From NCBI GenBank assembly GCA_949295755.1, contig CASFMG010000032.1:1-9315 (forward strand): a stretch of 9,315 nucleotides of DNA, given 5' to 3'. Shown in pieces: positions 6,256 to 9,315 of this stretch (its first letter is position 1; each line of letters begins with the position of its first letter). The stretch is from an uncultured Christensenella sp. (lineage in GTDB: Bacteria > Bacillota > Clostridia > Christensenellales > UBA1242). The position numbers and the translations under genes are program-made. Under the pieces are notes generated by a model. That model was not told the DNA's origin. It searched no databases and worked only from the letters and a program-made list of their open reading frames with translations.

Positions 6256-8376
6256 TTACATACTCCGTCTATCTTTTATTTCTGCCATTTTTGCACTGTT
6301 TAATCGTGTGTCGCCCTTAACTCTACTGTATGCAAGATATCCATTCATACGGTCAATTTTTGTAAGGTTTCTACTTCCACATTTTGGACATACGTCCATA
6401 TCGAGTTGGCTATAACCACAATCATCACAATATGAAAGCGAAAGGTTTACACCTTCATAAAAACCAAGGTCCATTGCTCTTTTTACAAGTGTTTTAAAGG
6501 CTTGTTTATTGTAGTCTATTGGATAACGAACATATTGAATTTTTCCACCATTGCATAAATTCCAAAATCTTCCTTCTTTGTCTTGTTTTTCAATAGGGGA
6601 AATTTCTTCTTTAACGTGGCAATGGAAACTATTTGAAACATACTCTTTATCGGAAACATTTGGTATAATTCCATAAAGTCTTCTAAATTGTTTTACTTGA
6701 AGGCCACACAAGTTTTCAGCAGGAGTTCCGTATATTGCATAAAGTTTGCCGTCTTGTTCTTTATATTCGTTTACTTTTTTGTTTATGTAATCGAGAACTT
6801 CAAGTGCAAATTGTCCGTCTTCTACCAAAGATTTTTTATTGTATAATTCTTGAAGTTCGTTTAGTGCAGTTATTCCAAAAGATGCTGTTGCTGTTTTTAA
6901 CAGTGGTTCAATTTTATCGCTTGGTTTTAAGTGTCCACCCAAAAATCCACCTTCACAGTAGGCGAGTGGGTTGGTCGATGCTCTGAGTTGTCCAAGGTAT
7001 TCGTATGTTCTAAGATGCAAATTTCTAATCATTTCAAGATAATAATCTAAAACTTCATAAAAATCTCTATTTTCTTTTCTTGCTTTTGCCAAAATCATAG
7101 GTAAATGCAACGATATTGCACCAACATTAAATCTTCCAACAAAAACAGGTTTATCATTTTCATCGGCAGGTTTCATACCACCACGTTCATACCAAGGGGA
7201 CAAGAAAGCACGACAGCCCATTGGGCTAATGGCTTTTTTGTATTTTTTATAAATGCTTGGAACATAGCCTTCGCCAGTTAAACTCAACCAGTCAGGATAC
7301 ATTGTTTTTGAAGAACATTCAATTCCTGCTTCAAAAACATCGTGGCAAGGTCCGTTTTCTCCGTGTAGTTCTTCATCATACAAGAAAATAATTTTAGGAA
7401 ATAAAACGGGTTTTTTGCACTCTTTTTTGCCTTGACCATTTTTTCTTACTTCTAAAAGTGTTTTTGTTGCCATTTTTCCAAATAGGTCAGTGCTAAGTCC
7501 ACAAGTTGTTGCAATAAAAGGATAATCGCCACGAGAAGATGCAACGGTGTTAAATTTGTATTCCCAACCTTGAAAACCCTGTTTGAATTCATATTGAACA
7601 TCTTTTAAGGCTTCATCTTTGCAAATTTCTTCGCTAAGTCCAAGATTTTTGTATTTGGCATATTTTAAATCATATGTTTTTTGTGCGTATTTTGAAAGAA
7701 TTTTATCGCATTCTGGAATGGTAAAACCACCATATTGTTGACTTGCAGCAGATAAAACAATATCGCCTATAACATCAAAAGCAGTGTCAAGCGTTTTTGG
7801 TTCGTTATACCAAATATTGCCCATTTCAAAACCGCCTGTTAAAACTTCTTCAACATTAAACAAACAACAATTCATTGTATCTCGTCTTGCAGACATATCG
7901 TGTATGTATATATAGCCATCATTTATTGCTTGAATTTCGTTTTTATTTAAGAAGAATTTTTTGTAAAGTTCTTTGTTTAATTGGTTAAAAATAAGACTTC
8001 TTTTTGTTGAAACCAAACTACTATCAGAATTTGCATTTTCTTTATCGCCAATATACATAATTGATTGACTTTTTTTGTAAATATCATCAAGCATTGCAAC
8101 AAAGTCTTGTTTATAATCTCTATAATCCTTGTAACTTTTTGCAACTTTTGGGAAATATGTTTCTAGTGCTTCTTCAACAATGCTATGCATAGTTTTTATT
8201 GGAACTGTATTTGTGTGTAAATTTTCAACATTGTTATTTACCCTTGAACATATTTTATCTAAGTCTTCTTGTGAAAATTTTACAAGCACTCTTTCAGCAG
8301 ATTTACTAATGGCTTTTATGACCTTGTTAATGTCATAATCTTCCAAACTTCCATCTTTTTTTATAACTTGTACCAT
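6256..8376 (-). CDS. nrdD: Anaerobic (class III) ribonucleoside-triphosphate reductase
   Basis: NrdD reduces ribonucleoside triphosphates to deoxyribonucleotides without oxygen, using a glycyl radical made by NrdG. The 706-aa protein begins with an ATP-cone (about 1-95, VIKKDGSLEDYDINKVIKAI), the allosteric module. The core includes RRDTMNCCLFN (164-174), SPMGCRAF (384-391; Cys388 a candidate thiyl-radical cysteine), GRFNVGAISLHLP (414-426) and GGHLKPSDK (480-488). The C-terminus has a zinc-binding quartet CDDC...CPKC (650, 653, 663, 666) and then RMNGYLAYSR, where Gly679 is the likely radical site. It lacks the RTCGYLG form of E. coli and T4, having Asn before the glycine. The ATG follows AAGGAGG by 7 nt. 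Tandem NrdR-like boxes upstream imply dATP/ATP-dependent repression. Confidence 0.96.
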   Translation of the reverse strand: MVQVIKKDGSLEDYDINKVIKAISKSAERVLVKFSQEDLDKICSRVNNNVENLHTNTVPIKTMHSIVEEALETYFPKVAKSYKDYRDYKQDFVAMLDDIYKKSQSIMYIGDKENANSDSSLVSTKRSLIFNQLNKELYKKFFLNKNEIQAINDGYIYIHDMSARRDTMNCCLFNVEEVLTGGFEMGNIWYNEPKTLDTAFDVIGDIVLSAASQQYGGFTIPECDKILSKYAQKTYDLKYAKYKNLGLSEEICKDEALKDVQYEFKQGFQGWEYKFNTVASSRGDYPFIATTCGLSTDLFGKMATKTLLEVRKNGQGKKECKKPVLFPKIIFLYDEELHGENGPCHDVFEAGIECSSKTMYPDWLSLTGEGYVPSIYKKYKKAISPMGCRAFLSPWYERGGMKPADENDKPVFVGRFNVGAISLHLPMILAKARKENRDFYEVLDYYLEMIRNLHLRTYEYLGQLRASTNPLAYCEGGFLGGHLKPSDKIEPLLKTATASFGITALNELQELYNKKSLVEDGQFALEVLDYINKKVNEYKEQDGKLYAIYGTPAENLCGLQVKQFRRLYGIIPNVSDKEYVSNSFHCHVKEEISPIEKQDKEGRFWNLCNGGKIQYVRYPIDYNKQAFKTLVKRAMDLGFYEGVNLSLSYCDDCGYSQLDMDVCPKCGSRNLTKIDRMNGYLAYSRVKGDTRLNSAKMAEIKDRRSM

Positions 8377-8385
8377 ATATTGTCC
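8370..8385 (-). promoter_or_regulatory. Possible third NrdR-like site over the nrdD start codon
   Basis: GTACCATATATTGTCC contains CCATATATTG, 9 of 10 matches to the NrdR core, and lies 29 bp from box 1. It covers the nrdD ATG (8374-8376) and the bases before it, so the match may be a coincidence of AT-rich sequence. Confidence 0.3.
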
Positions 8386-8398
8386 TCCTTATCAACAA

Positions 8399-8414
8399 TT
8401 ACAATATATTGTGG
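8399..8414 (-). promoter_or_regulatory. NrdR box 1
   Basis: TTACAATATATTGTGG has the core CAATATATTG, a full match to the NrdR consensus core CWATATATWG. It is palindromic and centred about 30 nt upstream of the nrdD start codon. Box 2 lies 32 bp away, about three helical turns, as in characterised paired NrdR sites. Confidence 0.8.
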
Positions 8415-8430
8415 TTTTGCGTATTTTTAG

Positions 8431-8446
8431 TACCTATATATTGCGA
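8431..8446 (-). promoter_or_regulatory. NrdR box 2
   Basis: TACCTATATATTGCGA has the core CTATATATTG, also a full match to the NrdR core, though its outer bases are less conserved than those of box 1. The 32-bp offset from box 1 supports cooperative binding on one DNA face. Confidence 0.72.
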
Positions 8447-8457
8447 TTATGGAATAA

Positions 8458-8487
8458 AGCATATCACAATAATATTTTTTTGTACAA
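8458..8487 (-). promoter_or_regulatory. Candidate nrdD promoter
   Basis: On the minus strand TTGTAC (8482-8487), 18 nt and TATGCT (8458-8463) preceded by TGA form a possible extended -10 promoter. Both NrdR boxes would then lie just downstream of the start point. A competing pair is TTGACA (8495-8500) with AATATT (8471-8476) at 18 nt. Neither is decisive. Long A and T runs in 8477-8600 complicate the choice. Confidence 0.35.
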
Positions 8488-8632
8488 TAAAAAATGTCAA
8501 ATTTAAAAAATAATTTTTTTACAAAAAACAATGGTTGTGATTTTAAAAACAATGTGGTTATAAAAACAAAACTACACAAAAAAACTTGTTAAAAAAATCA
8601 TAAAATGATAGACTCAAATCAAGGAGAAAATT

Positions 8633-8953
8633 ATGCTTAATGAACAAGAGAGATTAGAAATTTATGACAAGGCAACAAAGTTATGGGGACTTGTTGCTCA
8701 GTATGACCAATGTGTTGAAGAAATGGGCGAACTAATTGTTGCAATCAACAAATTTAAAATAAAAGTTTTGTATAAGGAATATAATGTATACAATAAAATA
8801 ACTGAAAATTTAGTAGAAGAAATTGCTGATGTAAGTATATGTTTAGAGCAAATGCGACATTTTTTTAAAGATTATAACATTGATGAAGTTATTGAAAAGA
8901 AGATGCAAAAATTTTTGGGGCAGATACAAAAGATGGAGAAAAATAATAAATAA
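8633..8953 (+). CDS. MazG-like nucleotide pyrophosphohydrolase
   Basis: The 106-aa all-alpha protein fits the MazG/all-alpha NTP-PPase superfamily, which hydrolyses (d)NTPs to monophosphates and pyrophosphate. It has the motif EEMGE (29-33) in the first helix and EEIAD (62-66) in the second, matching the EExxE...ExxD metal-binding pattern, within VAQYDQCVEEMGEL and LVEEIADVSICLEQM. It is a single-domain form, as in phage and many Gram-positive versions, not the two-domain E. coli MazG. AAGGAG lies 7 nt before the ATG. It diverges from nrdD, sharing a 256-bp AT-rich intergenic region, and converges on an RSH-type gene. A dNTP house-cleaning role beside nrdDG is plausible but inferred. No strong promoter is visible; TTGTTA (8586-8591) lacks a good -10 partner. 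Confidence 0.85.
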   Translation: MLNEQERLEIYDKATKLWGLVAQYDQCVEEMGELIVAINKFKIKVLYKEYNVYNKITENLVEEIADVSICLEQMRHFFKDYNIDEVIEKKMQKFLGQIQKMEKNNK

Positions 8954-8996
8954 AATCATTTTGTTACAAATACTATTAAATATAATAATAATGCAA

Positions 8997-9022
8997 AAAA
9001 GAACACAAGCAAGTGTTCTTTT
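8997..9022. terminator. Bidirectional intrinsic terminator
   Basis: AAAAGAACAC (8997-9006) pairs with GTGTTCTTTT (9013-9022) around AAGCAA, a perfect 10-bp stem. On the minus strand the stem ends in a six-T run; on the plus strand the Ts are followed by ATTATG. It lies between the convergent MazG-like gene and the RSH 3' end and can serve both. Confidence 0.85.
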
Positions 9023-9028
9023 ATTATG

Positions 9029-9315
9029 TTATTTATATTTTTTTTCAAAATATTTAATTAAAACTCTTTGAGTATTTTCATTTTTGCAATATGCAAGCCA
9101 TCTTAGTTCTGCGATATTAACATTAAGTCCATTTTTATCAAGTTCACATACAACTTCAACTTTGTCACCATTGTTTAATCTTGTGTATATAGGGGATTTA
9201 TTAGGAGAATCGTTTATAAATGCGTATTTGCAACTAAACCCAATATCGTTGTGAAGTTTAAAGGCGAAATCAAGAACTGTGCTGTTGGCAGGAATTTTTA
9301 TTTTTTCTTTTGTTG
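9029..9315 (-). CDS. RelA/SpoT-type protein, TGS domain and C-terminal end (partial)
   Basis: A minus-strand frame is open from the window edge (first full codon at 9313) to TAA at 9029-9031, giving 94 residues. IKIPANSTVLDFAFKLHNDI is a typical TGS-domain start of (p)ppGpp synthetase/hydrolase (RSH) proteins, which have (P)AGSTPxDFAYxIH, and RLNNGDKVEVV matches the later L.NGD.VEI strand. The closing segment ELRWLAYCKNENTQRVLIKYF resembles the W...(A)R.KI..(F/W)F helix after TGS. The protein stops there, whereas long RSH enzymes continue with helical, zinc-finger/RIS and ACT domains. It is therefore either a C-terminally shortened RSH or a related HD-TGS protein; the catalytic domains lie outside the window. 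It converges on the MazG-like gene across a shared terminator. Confidence 0.8.
   Translation of the reverse strand, partial: TKEKIKIPANSTVLDFAFKLHNDIGFSCKYAFINDSPNKSPIYTRLNNGDKVEVVCELDKNGLNVNIAELRWLAYCKNENTQRVLIKYFEKKYK

Noticed and set aside
6233..6986. Plus-strand open frames across nrdG/nrdD
   Set aside because: Antisense to highly conserved NrdD sequence, with no ribosome binding sites.
8880..9071. Plus-strand open frame overlapping the end of the MazG-like gene
   Set aside because: It is frame-shifted from the MazG-like gene, runs through the bidirectional terminator and has a low-complexity Lys/Ile/Leu-rich translation.

Overview
The window looks like a chromosomal stretch from a strongly AT-rich, anaerobic, low-GC Gram-positive bacterium (Bacillota, probably Clostridia or a related gut lineage). 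Four things point there: an S-box (SAM-I) riboswitch with an intrinsic terminator upstream of metK, an oxygen-sensitive class III ribonucleotide reductase (nrdD-nrdG) behind NrdR-type boxes, a HelD-type helicase, and near-consensus TTGACA promoters with AGGAGG-like ribosome binding sites. TGG encodes Trp and the reading frames close normally on TAA/TAG, so the standard bacterial code fits. No rRNA, tRNA or CRISPR array was seen.

Layout. Bases 1-98 are the tail of an IS-type transposase (+). It ends in a hairpin that can terminate transcription on both strands, followed by a second imperfect hairpin. metK (154-1254, -) is preceded by its S-box riboswitch and promoter. A divergent promoter at 1450-1478 starts a two-gene operon (1505-3351, +) of paralogous HipA/CtkA-like kinases with no HipB-type partner, closed by a strong terminator. 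That terminator runs directly into the promoter of a HelD-like gene (3438-5465, +). The convergent gap 5466-5765 is mostly filled by a 251-bp element with 17-bp terminal inverted repeats and internal palindromes; it appears to be a non-coding repeat. nrdG and nrdD (5766-8376, -) form an operon in the order nrdD then nrdG, with two clear and one weaker NrdR-like boxes upstream. A MazG-like gene (8633-8953, +) diverges from nrdD. It converges through a bidirectional terminator on the 3' end of a RelA/SpoT-type gene (9029 to past the window end, -), of which only the TGS region is visible.

How the genes relate. The right half has a nucleotide theme: deoxynucleotide synthesis (nrdDG), probable NTP/dNTP house-cleaning (MazG-like) and (p)ppGpp metabolism (RSH). 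The left half is metK with its SAM feedback switch. Between them sits an accessory-looking cassette of two tandem HipA-like kinases, in a window that also holds a transposase remnant and a repeat element. This cassette is the best candidate for an undescribed system, but its function cannot be read from sequence alone.
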